A stretch of DNA of 64,000 nt. Origin: Acinetobacter pittii ATCC 19004 = CIP 70.29. GTDB lineage: Bacteria; Pseudomonadota; Gammaproteobacteria; Pseudomonadales; Moraxellaceae. Location of the stretch: the NCBI RefSeq assembly GCF_000369045.1, contig NZ_KB849786.1, positions 603,906 to 667,905 on the forward strand, given 5' to 3'. A model generated the notes under the pieces. The model did not search any database. It saw nothing but the letters and a program-made list of their open reading frames with translations, and was not told the origin of the DNA. The position numbers were made by a program, and so were the translations under genes. Below, piece by piece: positions 19,781-29,624 of this stretch (the first letter of the stretch is position 1; each line of letters starts with the position of its first letter).

Positions 19781-22480
19781 ATGCTGGTCAAGCCTTCATT
19801 TAAAAAAAGATTGCTACTTACAACATTATTATCTTTATCTGCGACACAGATTTTTGCATCGAATAACAGTGAACAAATCCCGATTGGTAAATTACCTGAA
19901 TGGGTTGTACCAGAATCTTATGATTTAGATTTTAAGATTGATCCCGCACAAAAAGGCTATACCGGTAAAACTACGATTCATCTAAAACTGGCTCAAGCCA
20001 CAGATCACATTTGGATTCATGGTAAATCTTTGACGGTGAAAGATGTGAATATCACATCGGCAGAGGGCGTCAAAACCAAAGCAAAATATGAGCAAGCCTC
20101 CGAGGTAGATGGGGTGAGTAAAATTAAATTTGCCAAAACCTTGCCCGCAGGACAGTATCAACTCGTTCTAGATTTTAATGCAGCGTATGACCAGCAACTT
20201 GACGGTATTTATAAAATCGAGTTTGAGGGTAAACCTTATGTGATGACTCAAATGGAAGCAATTAGTGCACGCCAGTCATTCCCATCATTTGATGAGCCAC
20301 GTTTTAAAACACCGTTTAATATTCGTTTGACGATTCCAAGCAAATATTCAGGGTTTGTCAATACTCAACAAACGTCGGAGCAAGCAGAGAAGTTGGGTTG
20401 GAAAACGCTTAGTTTTGCACAAACCAAACCACTACCAACGTATTTACTTGCGTTGGCTGTTGGACCGTGGCAATTACAAAACGGGCCTGATATTAGAGCA
20501 ACTTCATGGCGTAAGCAGCCGATCCAGTTACGTGGTATTGCACCCGATGCAAAAGCTGAAAAAATGCAGCATGCCTTATCTGAAACGCCAGCCATTTTAA
20601 AAACTTTAGAAGATTATTTTGCCTTTGGTTATCCATTTGACAAGCTAGATTTACTGGCAGCACCAGACTTTGCCGCTGGTGCAATGGAGAACCCAGGGCT
20701 AATTACTTTTAGAGATTACTTGATGTTGCTAGATAAGGACTCGCCAGTCTCTTTTGTACAGAATTCATTTAATGTCAATGCACATGAGTTGGCGCATCAA
20801 TGGTTTGGTGATGTCGTCACGATGCCGTGGTGGGATGATTTATGGCTAAATGAATCTTTTGCGACATGGATGCAAAGTAAAATCACTCAAAAATTACATC
20901 CCGAATTTAATGCTGACTTAGAACGTATTGCGGATACCGCAGATGCAATGAAAAGTGACAGCTTGGTAAGTGTGCGTCGTATTCGTCAGCCTATTTTAAG
21001 CAATGCCGATATTCAAACGGCTTTTGATGGCATCACTTATCAAAAAGGTGCGGCTGTTTTAAATATGTTTGAAAGCTACTTAGGTGAAGAAAAATTCAAA
21101 CAAGGCGTACGCAATTATATTAATAAGCACCAATATGGTAATGCGACAGCCAATGATTTAATTAGCGCTTTAGCAGAGCAGTCTGAGCAAGGTGAGCGCT
21201 TTGCCAAAGCGATGAAAAGTTTCCTTGATCAACCTGGTGTGCCTTTAATTAACACCGCATTACAGCAAGAAGGCAATAAAGTCTTTTTAAATGTGAAGCA
21301 AAGCCGTTACTTACCTGTGGGTTCAAAAGGTGATGCAAGAAGCCTGTGGGGTGTACCATTATGTGTACGTTATGATGTTCCAAATGCAGGTAGTAAAGTG
21401 CAATGTGAATTGGTAGACCAAGCAGAAGCCAAGATTGAACTCAAAGGTGCCAGCCTTGGCAGTTGGTATATACCAAATGCAGACGCGGCAGGATACTACC
21501 AATTTAGTTTGCCACAAAAAGAATTTACTCGTCTGACTGCTGCTACAGAAAAGCTTTCTAACACTGAACAGTTGGCCTACGCCTACGCGATTTCAGCGGC
21601 ATTTAACCATGGCGATATTAATTTATTGGTTGTCGTAGATGCTGCGAAGAAATTTGCCAATTCGAATAGCCGACAAATTAGTACAGCGCTGTTTTCTCAG
21701 TTAAGTACCATTAATCGTCATGTGTTGAAAACGGAAGCTGAACGTGAACATTTTAGAAAAGTCTTGGCCAATTTATATTTACCTAAATTAAATCAGTTGG
21801 GTTATGTAAACAAAAAAGATGAATCAGCCGAAGACAGTTTATGGCGTAGCGAGTTAGTTAAGTTTCTTGCTTTAGATATTCAAGTTCCAGAAGTCCGTAC
21901 ACAACTGTTAAAACAGTCAGATGCTCTATTTGCTCAAAAGCAGCTTAACTTTGCGCAAGTAACCCCTGAATTATTGCCAACCATTTTAGCTGTACGTGTA
22001 CAAGAAAAAGGCCAACCTGCTTTTGATCGTTTATCTGGAGAGTTACAACGCGTGACTCAACCAACACAACGTCTTGCGATTCTTACGGCTCTAGGTTCAG
22101 CAAATCAAGAAGCAACACGCCAACAAGCACGACAGTTGATTTTAAACCCGCGTGTTAAAGTTGGTGAAGTTCGTACCGTGGTCAACTCAATCAATAATTA
22201 TGGAGATGAACAAGGTGGCTTATGGTCTTGGTTTAAAGTAAATCATGACGCCGTGTTTGATCGTTTAGGTAAATCTTCGGCTGGGCGTTTCCCTGCAATG
22301 TTTAGTGGGGCCGCATGTACCCAACAACAGGCAGTCCAGTTAAATGACTTTTTTGCACCACGAACTAAAGAATTGGTCGGGGTGGAAAGAGGATTGAAAC
22401 AGACCAAAGAGCGTATTCAACTCTGCGAATCTTTGGTGGCAAAACAAGATGGATCGATTGTGCAGCAGTTAAAGTTGTAA
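19781..22480 (+). CDS. Exported M1-family zinc aminopeptidase
   Basis: Removes N-terminal residues from peptides. The true start is ATG 19781 with AGAGGAT upstream, giving 899 residues; an open frame extends backward into the TonB receptor gene but is a shadow. A signal peptide (1-27, KKRLLLTTLLSLSATQIFAS) marks export, unlike the cytoplasmic PepN. Family motifs: GAMEN at 300-304, HELAHQWFGD with zinc ligands His335 and His339, and the third ligand Glu358 in LWLNESFATWM. The C-terminal half is the helical ERAP1-like domain. It follows the TonB receptor with only 79 bases between, so the two are probably one transcript, which suggests outer-membrane peptide capture plus periplasmic trimming. 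A terminator follows. Confidence 0.92.
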   Translation: MLVKPSFKKRLLLTTLLSLSATQIFASNNSEQIPIGKLPEWVVPESYDLDFKIDPAQKGYTGKTTIHLKLAQATDHIWIHGKSLTVKDVNITSAEGVKTKAKYEQASEVDGVSKIKFAKTLPAGQYQLVLDFNAAYDQQLDGIYKIEFEGKPYVMTQMEAISARQSFPSFDEPRFKTPFNIRLTIPSKYSGFVNTQQTSEQAEKLGWKTLSFAQTKPLPTYLLALAVGPWQLQNGPDIRATSWRKQPIQLRGIAPDAKAEKMQHALSETPAILKTLEDYFAFGYPFDKLDLLAAPDFAAGAMENPGLITFRDYLMLLDKDSPVSFVQNSFNVNAHELAHQWFGDVVTMPWWDDLWLNESFATWMQSKITQKLHPEFNADLERIADTADAMKSDSLVSVRRIRQPILSNADIQTAFDGITYQKGAAVLNMFESYLGEEKFKQGVRNYINKHQYGNATANDLISALAEQSEQGERFAKAMKSFLDQPGVPLINTALQQEGNKVFLNVKQSRYLPVGSKGDARSLWGVPLCVRYDVPNAGSKVQCELVDQAEAKIELKGASLGSWYIPNADAAGYYQFSLPQKEFTRLTAATEKLSNTEQLAYAYAISAAFNHGDINLLVVVDAAKKFANSNSRQISTALFSQLSTINRHVLKTEAEREHFRKVLANLYLPKLNQLGYVNKKDESAEDSLWRSELVKFLALDIQVPEVRTQLLKQSDALFAQKQLNFAQVTPELLPTILAVRVQEKGQPAFDRLSGELQRVTQPTQRLAILTALGSANQEATRQQARQLILNPRVKVGEVRTVVNSINNYGDEQGGLWSWFKVNHDAVFDRLGKSSAGRFPAMFSGAACTQQQAVQLNDFFAPRTKELVGVERGLKQTKERIQLCESLVAKQDGSIVQQLKL

Positions 22481-22494
22481 TTGATTCAAGCATG

Positions 22495-22529
22495 AAAAAA
22501 GCCAACTGATCGTAGTTGGCTTTTTTATT
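22495..22529. terminator. Terminator after the M1 aminopeptidase
   Basis: GCCAACT and AGTTGGC pair around a six-base loop, with As before and a T-run after, so it may also act for trpG from the other strand. Confidence 0.85.
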
Positions 22530-22575
22530 CAGTTTCTTATCAAATTACTTTTAAAATAATCTATTTACGGCTGCC

Positions 22576-23160
22576 TTATGCATAGATATCTAAAAAGTTT
22601 TTAAAGATTTGATGGCCATGTTGACTCAAGATTGATTCAGGATGGAACTGCACGCCTTCAACAGGAAGTGTCTTATGTTTAACACCCATAATTTCTTCCA
22701 TTGAGCCATCTGCTTCATTGGTCCAGCATGTTACTTCAAGGCAATCAGGCAGTGTTTGCTGATCAATCACCAAAGAGTGATAACGAGTTGCCGAGAATGG
22801 GCTAGGAAGATTACTGAAAATACCCTTATTGCTGTGGTACATATCAGATAAACGTCCGTGCATCACCGTTTTGGCTCTTACAATTTTTCCGCCAAAAGCT
22901 TGCCCAATACTTTGATGCCCTAAACACACGCCAAGCAAAGGAATTTTTCCGGCAAAGTGATTAATTGCAGGAATTGAAATACCTGCTTCACTTGGAGAGC
23001 AAGGGCCAGGACCAATCACAAGGTATTTAGGTTGCCATCGTTCAATATCCTCTAATGTGACTTGATCATTGCGAACTACTTTTACTTCCTGATTCAACTC
23101 GCCAAAATATTGGACGATGTTGTAGGTAAAAGAGTCGTAATTGTCGATCATTAGAAGCAT
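22576..23160 (-). CDS. trpG: Anthranilate synthase glutamine amidotransferase subunit
   Basis: Supplies ammonia from glutamine to TrpE (and, in many bacteria with one copy, to PabB). The 194-residue class I amidotransferase has the triad Cys79 ([17 protein letters not shown]), His and Glu in [30 protein letters not shown] is the standard N-terminus. The reported Acinetobacter calcoaceticus trpGDC cluster is contiguous, but here trpG is separated from trpD by a receptor and a peptidase gene on the opposite strand. TrpE is not in the window. A possible bidirectional terminator lies just beyond the stop. The 292 bases upstream are AT-rich and show no leader peptide rich in Trp. Confidence 0.95.
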   Translation of the reverse strand: MLLMIDNYDSFTYNIVQYFGELNQEVKVVRNDQVTLEDIERWQPKYLVIGPGPCSPSEAGISIPAINHFAGKIPLLGVCLGHQSIGQAFGGKIVRAKTVMHGRLSDMYHSNKGIFSNLPSPFSATRYHSLVIDQQTLPDCLEVTCWTNEADGSMEEIMGVKHKTLPVEGVQFHPESILSQHGHQIFKNFLDIYA

Positions 23161-23452
23161 GATGAACTTAACCTCATGATAATTAATAGATATTTAATAA
23201 GTGACTAGAGTTTTACTCACAATGTTACTCATTTTTTAAAAAGTACTTTTATTTGATCAAATAAAAAGCCGCTTTCTAATGGGCTAATATAGCAAAAAAA
23301 GAAGTAACCAGTTTAACTATTTCATTCGTTAGAAATTTACAGAAAAAATGGCTTTAAGAAGTGAGCCTTTTGAAATTAGAGATAAGTACAAATAAGGCAG
23401 AATAAGCTTCTATTGTAAATAAAAAACTATTCTGCCTTAATCAAAAAGAAGA
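23161..23452. other. Intergenic region between trpG and the aminopeptidase P gene
   Basis: About 290 AT-rich bases. I found no small gene, no Trp-codon leader peptide and no clear terminator for the aminopeptidase P gene. Confidence 0.4.
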
Positions 23453-25255
23453 TTAAATCTTACGTGTGTTATAAATCAACCAATCTAAAACATCGCCAGA
23501 TAAATGTTCAGCCAGTTTTTCTTGAACAGTTTGATGATAACTATTTAACCAGTCTTTCTCTTCATTCGTTAGCATGTCAACAACAATACAATCTAAATGA
23601 ATCGGGCAAAGAGTCAGCGTTTCAAACTCTAAGAAATCGCCGTAGGTTTTCTCAAACCCTGAGTGAAGTTTGTTTGCAACGAGGTTTTCAATACGAATGC
23701 CGTATTGTCCTTCATGGTATAAGCCCGGCTCGTTAGAAATAATCATTCCTTCACACAATTTGCTATAGGCATGTATAGGCGCGTAATAAGAAAGAACTTG
23801 CGGACCTTCATGAACATTAAGCGCAAAGCCTACGCCGTGGCCTGTGCCGTGGCGATAATCTAAACCATGTTGCCATAGCGTATGGCGACAAATTGAATCG
23901 AGTAGAGGAGCGGCTAAACCTTCTGGATAAATCGTTTTTGCCAAAGCAATATGACATTTTAAAACCAGAGTATAGTCACGTTTTTGTTGCTCTGTTGGTG
24001 TCCCGACGGGAACAACACGGGTAATATCTGTTGTTCCATCAATATACTGCCCGCCAGAGTCAATGAGTAATAGACCATCGCCTTCAATAAATGAATAGTG
24101 CTCTTCAGTTGCACGGTAGTGAGGTAAAGCACCATTAGCATTGAAGCCAGCAATCGTTGAAAAACTTGGGCCTATAAATCCGTTTTGCTCAGCACGGAAA
24201 GCTGTAATCTTCTCATCAATAGTGAGTTCTGAAATGCTTTCACCATGATGAAGGGCTTTCTCTAACCAGTGGAAAAAGTGGCAAAGCGCGACTCCGTCTT
24301 TCACCATGGCATGACGGATATGGGCAATTTCACTTTCATGTTTACGTGATTTAAAAAGTGTACTCGGGTTGATGTCGTATACAACTCGAATATCTTTTGC
24401 GATGACTTGTTCATGAAAAATCGAGACTTTGGCTGGATCTAAAAGTACTGAAGCATCAGAGATATTCGATAAAAACTTAGCTGTATCTTCGTAGTTACGA
24501 ATTTCAATGTCATCAGCTTTGAAAGCTTGTTGAGAGGTTGAATCAACTTTGTTGCTATCAATGAATAAAACAGCCTGTTGAGTACTGATATACAAATGTG
24601 AAAGGAATACAGGGTTATACTCTACATCTTGTCCACGTGCATTTAAGACCCAAGCAATATCATCTAAAGATGAAATAAAATGACCCGCAATATTCTTGTT
24701 AGCTAAGCTCTCGCGAATTGCCTGAATTTTCTCTTTACGAGATAGGGCATTTAACCCTTCAGGCATTAAATGAATCTGCTCTAAAGGAAGTTCTGGACGA
24801 TTAGACCAGATCGAACCAATTAAATCTTGCTGTGTTTCAAGTTTAAAGCCACGTTGTTTTGCCGTATTTTCCAAAGCTTTAAATTGCTGGATTGAAAGCG
24901 TTTGTCCATTTACTGAAATGACCGAACCAGTTGATAAATTTTTCTCAATCCACACGAGATGTGTTGAAGACTCATCACTGGTCAGTTTTTGTAATTGAAA
25001 GCCAGTTTCAGCGAGTTGTTGCTCGGCTTGTACCCAATAGCGACCATCCGCCCATAGACCTGCAAACTTTTGGGTCACCACAAGCGTACCAACAGAACCA
25101 CTAAAACCGCTTAACCACTGCCTTACTTTCCAGTAGTCTGGTAAATATTCTGACATATGGGGATCGGCACTCATCACAATCAAAGCATCAATATGCTGAT
25201 TGCGCATGAGTTGACGAAGTTTCTCAAGTTTTTCTGGAACAGTTAAAACGCTCAT
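23453..25255 (-). CDS. Aminopeptidase P family (M24B) Xaa-Pro aminopeptidase
   Basis: Cleaves the bond before proline at peptide N-termini. The 600-residue protein has the long three-domain architecture seen in eukaryotic-type cytoplasmic aminopeptidase P: two creatinase-like N-terminal domains (SEYLPDYWKVRQWLSGFSGSVGTLVV; LWADGRYWVQAEQQL) and a C-terminal pita-bread metallopeptidase domain. Metal-site segments are intact: LLIDSGGQYIDGTTDITR (two Asp), GTGHGVGFALNVHEGP (His), SNEPGLY and IRIENL (Glu). No signal peptide, so cytoplasmic. Its first codon overlaps the stop of the upstream peptide transporter by four bases, implying coupled translation and a shared job in using imported proline-containing peptides. 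Confidence 0.93.
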   Translation of the reverse strand: MSVLTVPEKLEKLRQLMRNQHIDALIVMSADPHMSEYLPDYWKVRQWLSGFSGSVGTLVVTQKFAGLWADGRYWVQAEQQLAETGFQLQKLTSDESSTHLVWIEKNLSTGSVISVNGQTLSIQQFKALENTAKQRGFKLETQQDLIGSIWSNRPELPLEQIHLMPEGLNALSRKEKIQAIRESLANKNIAGHFISSLDDIAWVLNARGQDVEYNPVFLSHLYISTQQAVLFIDSNKVDSTSQQAFKADDIEIRNYEDTAKFLSNISDASVLLDPAKVSIFHEQVIAKDIRVVYDINPSTLFKSRKHESEIAHIRHAMVKDGVALCHFFHWLEKALHHGESISELTIDEKITAFRAEQNGFIGPSFSTIAGFNANGALPHYRATEEHYSFIEGDGLLLIDSGGQYIDGTTDITRVVPVGTPTEQQKRDYTLVLKCHIALAKTIYPEGLAAPLLDSICRHTLWQHGLDYRHGTGHGVGFALNVHEGPQVLSYYAPIHAYSKLCEGMIISNEPGLYHEGQYGIRIENLVANKLHSGFEKTYGDFLEFETLTLCPIHLDCIVVDMLTNEEKDWLNSYHQTVQEKLAEHLSGDVLDWLIYNTRKI

Positions 25256-26793
25256 ATAGTTTCCAACTCAGGTTGAACTTTACTGGTACTTTTGTTCATT
25301 AATCTATTGATAGGTTTCTTTAATAAAAATAACACGATTGCACCAACGACTAATGCCAAAACGCATCGCATAAAGAGATTTGGTAAATGATCAATATTAT
25401 CTGCTGATACATGCCCGCCAATTAAGCCAGCGATGAGATTACCTAAAGCTGTGCCAGTAAACCATAGCCCCATAATTTGACCGCGTATGACATCAGGTGC
25501 AAGTTTAGTCATGGTTGATAGCCCAATTGGGCTTAAACACAGTTCTCCTATGGTAAGTAAAAATAAAGTTCCTACTAACCAAAATGGTGAAACTAGCCCG
25601 CCAGCAATTGCGAAACGACTAGCAAAAGACATAACAAGAAAGCCACCTGCTGCGAATAACAATGCAATAATAAATTTGCTGATATAGCTTGGGTCTTTAT
25701 TTGATTTACCTAGTCTTGCCCAAAGCCATGCTGCAACTGGGGCAAAAATAATAATGAATAGGGCATTAATTGATTCAAACCATACAGTTGGAATCTCAAA
25801 TCCAAAAAACATACGATCTGTATAGTCTTGTGCAAATAAAGTAAAAGTTGTGGGCTTTTGTTCAAAAGCTGACCAGAATAGGGCAGAGGCTGCTAATAAA
25901 ACAAAGCAAATAATAATTTTAAATTTATCATGTTGTTCTAAATTCAGGAAAAGCAGTAAATATGCAAAATAAGCAATAATCCCAATACCAATCCCAACTG
26001 TTAAATAAGTTGCTACCTCGACCGGATTGATATGAATGACACCAAATAAGGTAAGAGCAATAACGACTGCAACAGATAGTAAAAAGGAGAAAGCAATTTT
26101 TGGTGCATTTTTGTTTTGTACGACAGGTTTATTCCAATTGTCATTTTCTTGACGTAACTCATTAAAAGTTTGGAGCTGCGGGATAGCTAAAAAGCGGAAA
26201 ATTAATAAAGCAATGAGCATCCCAATACCACCAATACCAAAGCCTAAGTGCCAGCCATAATCGCGAGCTAATAGGCCTGTAATGAGCGGGGCAATAAACG
26301 AGCCCATATTAATTCCCATATAAAAAATGGAGAATCCAGCATCTCGTCTACTATCTTGAGCTTTGTATAAAGTTCCTACAATGACTGAAATACAAGTTTT
26401 AAATAAACCTGAGCCAAGAACAATCAGAACTAGACCGAAATAAAAAAAGAATTGATCAAAAATGGTGGTGAGGGCAATTGATAAATGACCTAGTGCAATA
26501 ATAATAGAACCATACCAGACAGCACGCGCCTGACCTAACCAGTTATCGGCAATCCATCCACCAAAGACGGTCATTAAATACATGGAACCTGCAAATAATC
26601 CCACAATGGCGGCTGCAGTTGGACGGTCAAGACCTAAACCACCGTCATTAACCATTGCAATCATATAAAGAACGAGTAAAGGCCGAATACCATAATAAGA
26701 AAATCTTTCCCAAAGCTCTGTAAAAAATAAAGTTTTTAATGGTTTTGGATGGCCGAAAAAAGCTCTGTCATATTGTTCGAGTTCATGCTTCAT
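25252..26793 (-). CDS. POT/PTR-family proton-coupled oligopeptide transporter
   Basis: Imports di- and tripeptides with protons across the inner membrane. The 513 residues from ATG 26793 (AAAGGA seven bases upstream; an ATG six codons earlier is less likely) contain the family signature FFTELWERFSYYGIRPLLVLY (ExxERFxYYG) in helix 1, GGWIADNWLGQARA, and the second signature FSIFYMGINMGSFIAPL. About 14 hydrophobic spans are visible, as in the bacterial branch. The stop overlaps the start of the aminopeptidase P gene, giving a transporter-peptidase operon. Confidence 0.94.
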   Translation of the reverse strand: MKHELEQYDRAFFGHPKPLKTLFFTELWERFSYYGIRPLLVLYMIAMVNDGGLGLDRPTAAAIVGLFAGSMYLMTVFGGWIADNWLGQARAVWYGSIIIALGHLSIALTTIFDQFFFYFGLVLIVLGSGLFKTCISVIVGTLYKAQDSRRDAGFSIFYMGINMGSFIAPLITGLLARDYGWHLGFGIGGIGMLIALLIFRFLAIPQLQTFNELRQENDNWNKPVVQNKNAPKIAFSFLLSVAVVIALTLFGVIHINPVEVATYLTVGIGIGIIAYFAYLLLFLNLEQHDKFKIIICFVLLAASALFWSAFEQKPTTFTLFAQDYTDRMFFGFEIPTVWFESINALFIIIFAPVAAWLWARLGKSNKDPSYISKFIIALLFAAGGFLVMSFASRFAIAGGLVSPFWLVGTLFLLTIGELCLSPIGLSTMTKLAPDVIRGQIMGLWFTGTALGNLIAGLIGGHVSADNIDHLPNLFMRCVLALVVGAIVLFLLKKPINRLMNKSTSKVQPELETI

Positions 26794-27496
26794 TTCAAAT
26801 CCTTTGAACATATTTGTAGTTTAGATAAAACAAAACTTTTAGTTTGTTTAATTATAAAAAAAAGTTATGTTTTATTTTTTAGATTTTTTAAAATGAAAAA
26901 GCAAGTTGGTCATGTATAAAAAAGGTATATAACAAATGGTAAAAAATTAGAAAGTTGAAATTATCAGTCGAAAAGATTCCTCTTGCTGCACCAAAGCTGA
27001 TCAGACCAGCCCTAGCGTAAAACTACGATAAGAAAAATTAAATTAACACTTTAAAACCTCAACCTTTCTATGGATGGGCAGTGAAGAGTGGTAATTGATA
27101 TTATTTAAAAAAATTGTGTAGAGTTACTTAGAAATCGTATTTATGTTCAAACTTTTTTGGCAAGGGCATATTGTAGATACCATCGTCTAATTTAGAGATT
27201 AATAGTTCTATCGGGAATAGATTATTATTTTTAAGGATTACAGTAAGAAAGTCAGATTTCTATATAAGAAAGTATTATGATCACAAATTACTGTTAGATA
27301 TTGATGCGGTGATTCATATTAGCGCAACAATTTTGCACTAAATTAGGGCGATTGCGAGCTATTCTTGTATGCCATAATTTGAAAATGTCTGAATATGGTG
27401 CATTTAACTATGCAAACAGTATAATGGGTTCAAGACAAGGGGCCTAAATCATGGATAGTTATAAGCAATTCAATGTTTTAGGTAAGTCTTATAAAG
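26794..27496. other. Long intergenic region between the peptide transporter and glnA
   Basis: About 700 AT-rich bases between divergent genes, unusually long for this window. The part nearest glnA holds a TGCAT/ATGCA inverted repeat (27399-27414), a TATAAT (27420-27425) and, beyond it, a sigma-54 type promoter. A second TGCAC half-site lies at about 27334. The half nearer the transporter has no open frame worth calling. Confidence 0.5.
27399..27414. promoter_or_regulatory. Inverted repeat upstream of the glnA promoter, possible NtrC-type enhancer site
   Basis: TGCAT, six bases, ATGCA. Its centre is about 117 bases before the predicted glnA transcription start, the range where NtrC sites sit. 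NtrC half-sites are GCAC/GTGC; this copy reads GGTGCAT...ATGCA, so it matches one arm well and the other poorly. Confidence 0.35.
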
Positions 27497-27513
27497 TTGG
27501 TATGAGAATTGCT
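27497..27513 (+). promoter_or_regulatory. Sigma-54 (RpoN) -24/-12 promoter of glnA
   Basis: TTGGTATGAGAATTGCT fits the sigma-54 consensus YTGGCACGRNNNTTGCW with two mismatches. The GG (27499-27500) and GC (27511-27512) are ten bases apart as required. The start of transcription would be near 27524, about 50 bases before glnA. Nitrogen control through NtrC/RpoN is known for glnA in many proteobacteria. Confidence 0.7.
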
Positions 27514-27573
27514 ATATAAATACCAGCAACTAACACGCACTTAACAAGTGCAACAAAATTTCATTGGAGCAAA

Positions 27574-28989
27574 ATGAGCATGGCGAACAAGGTCCTTCAA
27601 CTCATACAAGAAAGTGGCGCAAAATGGGTCGATTTTCGCTTTACTGATACTAAGGGTAAAGAGCAGCACGTAACTTACCCAGCTGATTCTATTGATGAAG
27701 ATACTTTTGAAGACGGTAAAATGTTTGATGGTTCTTCAATCGCTGGTTGGAAAGGCATTGAAGCATCTGACATGATTTTACGTCCAGATGCGGAAACTGG
27801 TTTTATCGACCCGTTCTTTGCTGAACCAACTGTAGTTGTGACTTGTGACGTTATTGAACCTTCAACTGGTCAAGGTTATGAGCGTGACCCGCGTTCGATT
27901 GCTCGCCGTGCAGAAGAATACTTAAAATCTACAGGTATCGGTGATACTGCATTCTTTGGTCCAGAACCAGAATTCTTTGTATTTGACGAAGTGAAGTGGG
28001 ACATCGATATGTCTGGCGCTCGTCATACATTAATCGCTGAAGAAGCTGCTTGGTCTACTGGTAAAGATTACGAGTCTGGTAACTCTGGTCACCGTCCACG
28101 TGTTAAAGGCGGTTACTTCCCAGTTCCTCCAGTTGATTCTTCACAAGATATGCGTGCAGAAATGTGTGCAAAAATCGAAGACATCATGGGTCCAGGTCGT
28201 GTAGAAGTACATCACCACGAAGTTGCTTCTTGCCAGTTAGAAATTGGTGTGAGCTTCAATACACTTGTACGTAAAGCTGATGAAGTTCAACAGTTCAAAT
28301 ATGCTGTTTGGAACGTTGCACATCAATATGCAAAAACAGCTACGTTTATGCCTAAACCAATGGTAGGTGATAACGGTTCTGGTATGCACGTTCACATGTC
28401 TATCTCTAAAGATGGCAAAAACTTGTTTGCTGGTGATGAATATGCAGGCCTTTCAGAAATGGCATTGTATTTCATCGGTGGTATCATCAAGCACGCTCGT
28501 GCATTGAATGCAATCACAAACCCATCTACAAACTCATACAAGCGTTTGGTTCCTCACTTCGAAGCACCAATCATGCTTGCTTACTCAGCACGTAACCGTT
28601 CTGCTTCTATCCGTATTCCATACGTTTCTAGCCCTAAAGGTAAGCGTATCGAAGCTCGTTTCCCAGACCCAATGATGAACCCGTACTTAGGTTTCGCTGC
28701 ATTGTTAATGGCTGGTATCGACGGTATCCAAAACAAGATCCATCCGGGCGAAGCTGCTGATAAGAACTTGTATGATCTTCCTCCAGAAGAAGAAGCAAAA
28801 ATCCCAACAGTTGCTCATAGCTTAGATATGGCTCTTGAAGCACTTCAAGCAGATCACGAATTCTTGTTAAAAGGCGGCGTATTCACTAAAGAAATGCTTG
28901 ATGCATACATCGAACTTAAAACTGAAGATGTACGTCGTCTTAACACGACTACTCATCCAGTTGAATTCGATATGTACTACAGCTTGTAA
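27574..28989 (+). CDS. glnA: Glutamine synthetase, type I
   Basis: Makes glutamine from glutamate, ammonia and ATP; the central nitrogen-assimilation enzyme, a dodecamer in the cytoplasm. The 471 residues cover the full family length. Signatures: [27 protein letters not shown], the active-site stretch [16 protein letters not shown], the ATP site [29 protein letters not shown], and the adenylylation loop [11 protein letters not shown] with its target Tyr near residue 400, so activity is probably controlled by GlnE. A GGAG precedes ATG 27574; the ATG two codons later is an alternative. Codon choice is that of a highly expressed gene. The gene stands alone with a sigma-54 promoter before it and a terminator after; ntrBC is not adjacent. 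Confidence 0.98.
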   Translation: MSMANKVLQLIQESGAKWVDFRFTDTKGKEQHVTYPADSIDEDTFEDGKMFDGSSIAGWKGIEASDMILRPDAETGFIDPFFAEPTVVVTCDVIEPSTGQGYERDPRSIARRAEEYLKSTGIGDTAFFGPEPEFFVFDEVKWDIDMSGARHTLIAEEAAWSTGKDYESGNSGHRPRVKGGYFPVPPVDSSQDMRAEMCAKIEDIMGPGRVEVHHHEVASCQLEIGVSFNTLVRKADEVQQFKYAVWNVAHQYAKTATFMPKPMVGDNGSGMHVHMSISKDGKNLFAGDEYAGLSEMALYFIGGIIKHARALNAITNPSTNSYKRLVPHFEAPIMLAYSARNRSASIRIPYVSSPKGKRIEARFPDPMMNPYLGFAALLMAGIDGIQNKIHPGEAADKNLYDLPPEEEAKIPTVAHSLDMALEALQADHEFLLKGGVFTKEMLDAYIELKTEDVRRLNTTTHPVEFDMYYSL

Positions 28990-29000
28990 TACGTATTTCG

Positions 29001-29033
29001 TAAAAAAGCCTGCATATGCAGGCTTTTTTATTG
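29001..29033 (+). terminator. Terminator of glnA
   Basis: AAGCCTGCATATGCAGGCTT is a perfect palindrome followed by a T-run. Confidence 0.88.
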
Positions 29034-29114
29034 CCTGGAATGTTGATTGAATTCTCTACGTTTTTTATCAAAAAATTGGAGTAAACTAAGTGCGAGTTTT
29101 CATGTGAGCAGATT

Positions 29115-29624
29115 ATGCGTAAACGACAACCAGTACTTAAACAGGAAAAGGCTTTAAATCCTGAGTTGAAAACATGGTTGTATGCTTCTGGTTCTCTGAC
29201 TCAACAATTAACTGAGCTCGGTGGCGGCCAGTTTAGTGTGAGGCCCTTTAAAGAACACTTTCAGCGTTTAACGTTTGTAGATAGCCAATGGATGAACATG
29301 TCTCATGCTCATACTTCATGGGTAAGGGAAACCTACTTATATGGCTGTGAAGCAGAGCCGTGGGTGAAAGCAAAAAGTATTTTTCCAATTCAAAGTTTAC
29401 AAAAAAAAGCGCGTATATTTCAGCACATCGGTTCTAAACCGATTGGCTTTTTTCTATTTCAAAGAACAACTCCGCTTTGTGACCGTCGTGTCATTCGTTT
29501 GCCAGAAGGCTGGACGCGACAAAGTTGCTATACTTGGCATGGATGTAAATTTATCGTCCAAGAAACATTCTTACCGGCTTTTGAAGCTTTTTTAAATCAG
29601 CAGCACGACAAGGAATTACTATGA
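29115..29624 (+). CDS. ubiC: Chorismate pyruvate lyase
   Basis: Splits chorismate into 4-hydroxybenzoate and pyruvate, the entry to ubiquinone. The 169-residue product fits UbiC (about 165). Matching segments: SGSLTQQL near residue 25, WVRETYLYGCEAEPWVKAKSIFP about 70-93 with the conserved Arg and the active-site loop, and PIGFFLF...FERRxIxL-like CDRRVIRLPEGW near the C-terminus. Its last four bases overlap the start of ubiA, so the two are translated together. Confidence 0.93.
   Translation: MRKRQPVLKQEKALNPELKTWLYASGSLTQQLTELGGGQFSVRPFKEHFQRLTFVDSQWMNMSHAHTSWVRETYLYGCEAEPWVKAKSIFPIQSLQKKARIFQHIGSKPIGFFLFQRTTPLCDRRVIRLPEGWTRQSCYTWHGCKFIVQETFLPAFEAFLNQQHDKELL

Noticed and set aside
23161..23452. 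A trp attenuator with Trp-rich leader peptide before trpG
   Set aside because: No short frame with tandem TGG codons is present in either half of the gap.
27155..27175. TTGGCA...TTGTA as a second sigma-54 promoter upstream of glnA
   Set aside because: The gap between the GG and the downstream G is two bases too long and the GC is missing. The site at 27497-27513 is far better.
27451..27519. A 22-codon frame (ATG 27451) just before glnA
   Set aside because: It overlaps the sigma-54 promoter and would not be transcribed from it. Its content shows no recognisable helix or motif, so it is more likely chance.
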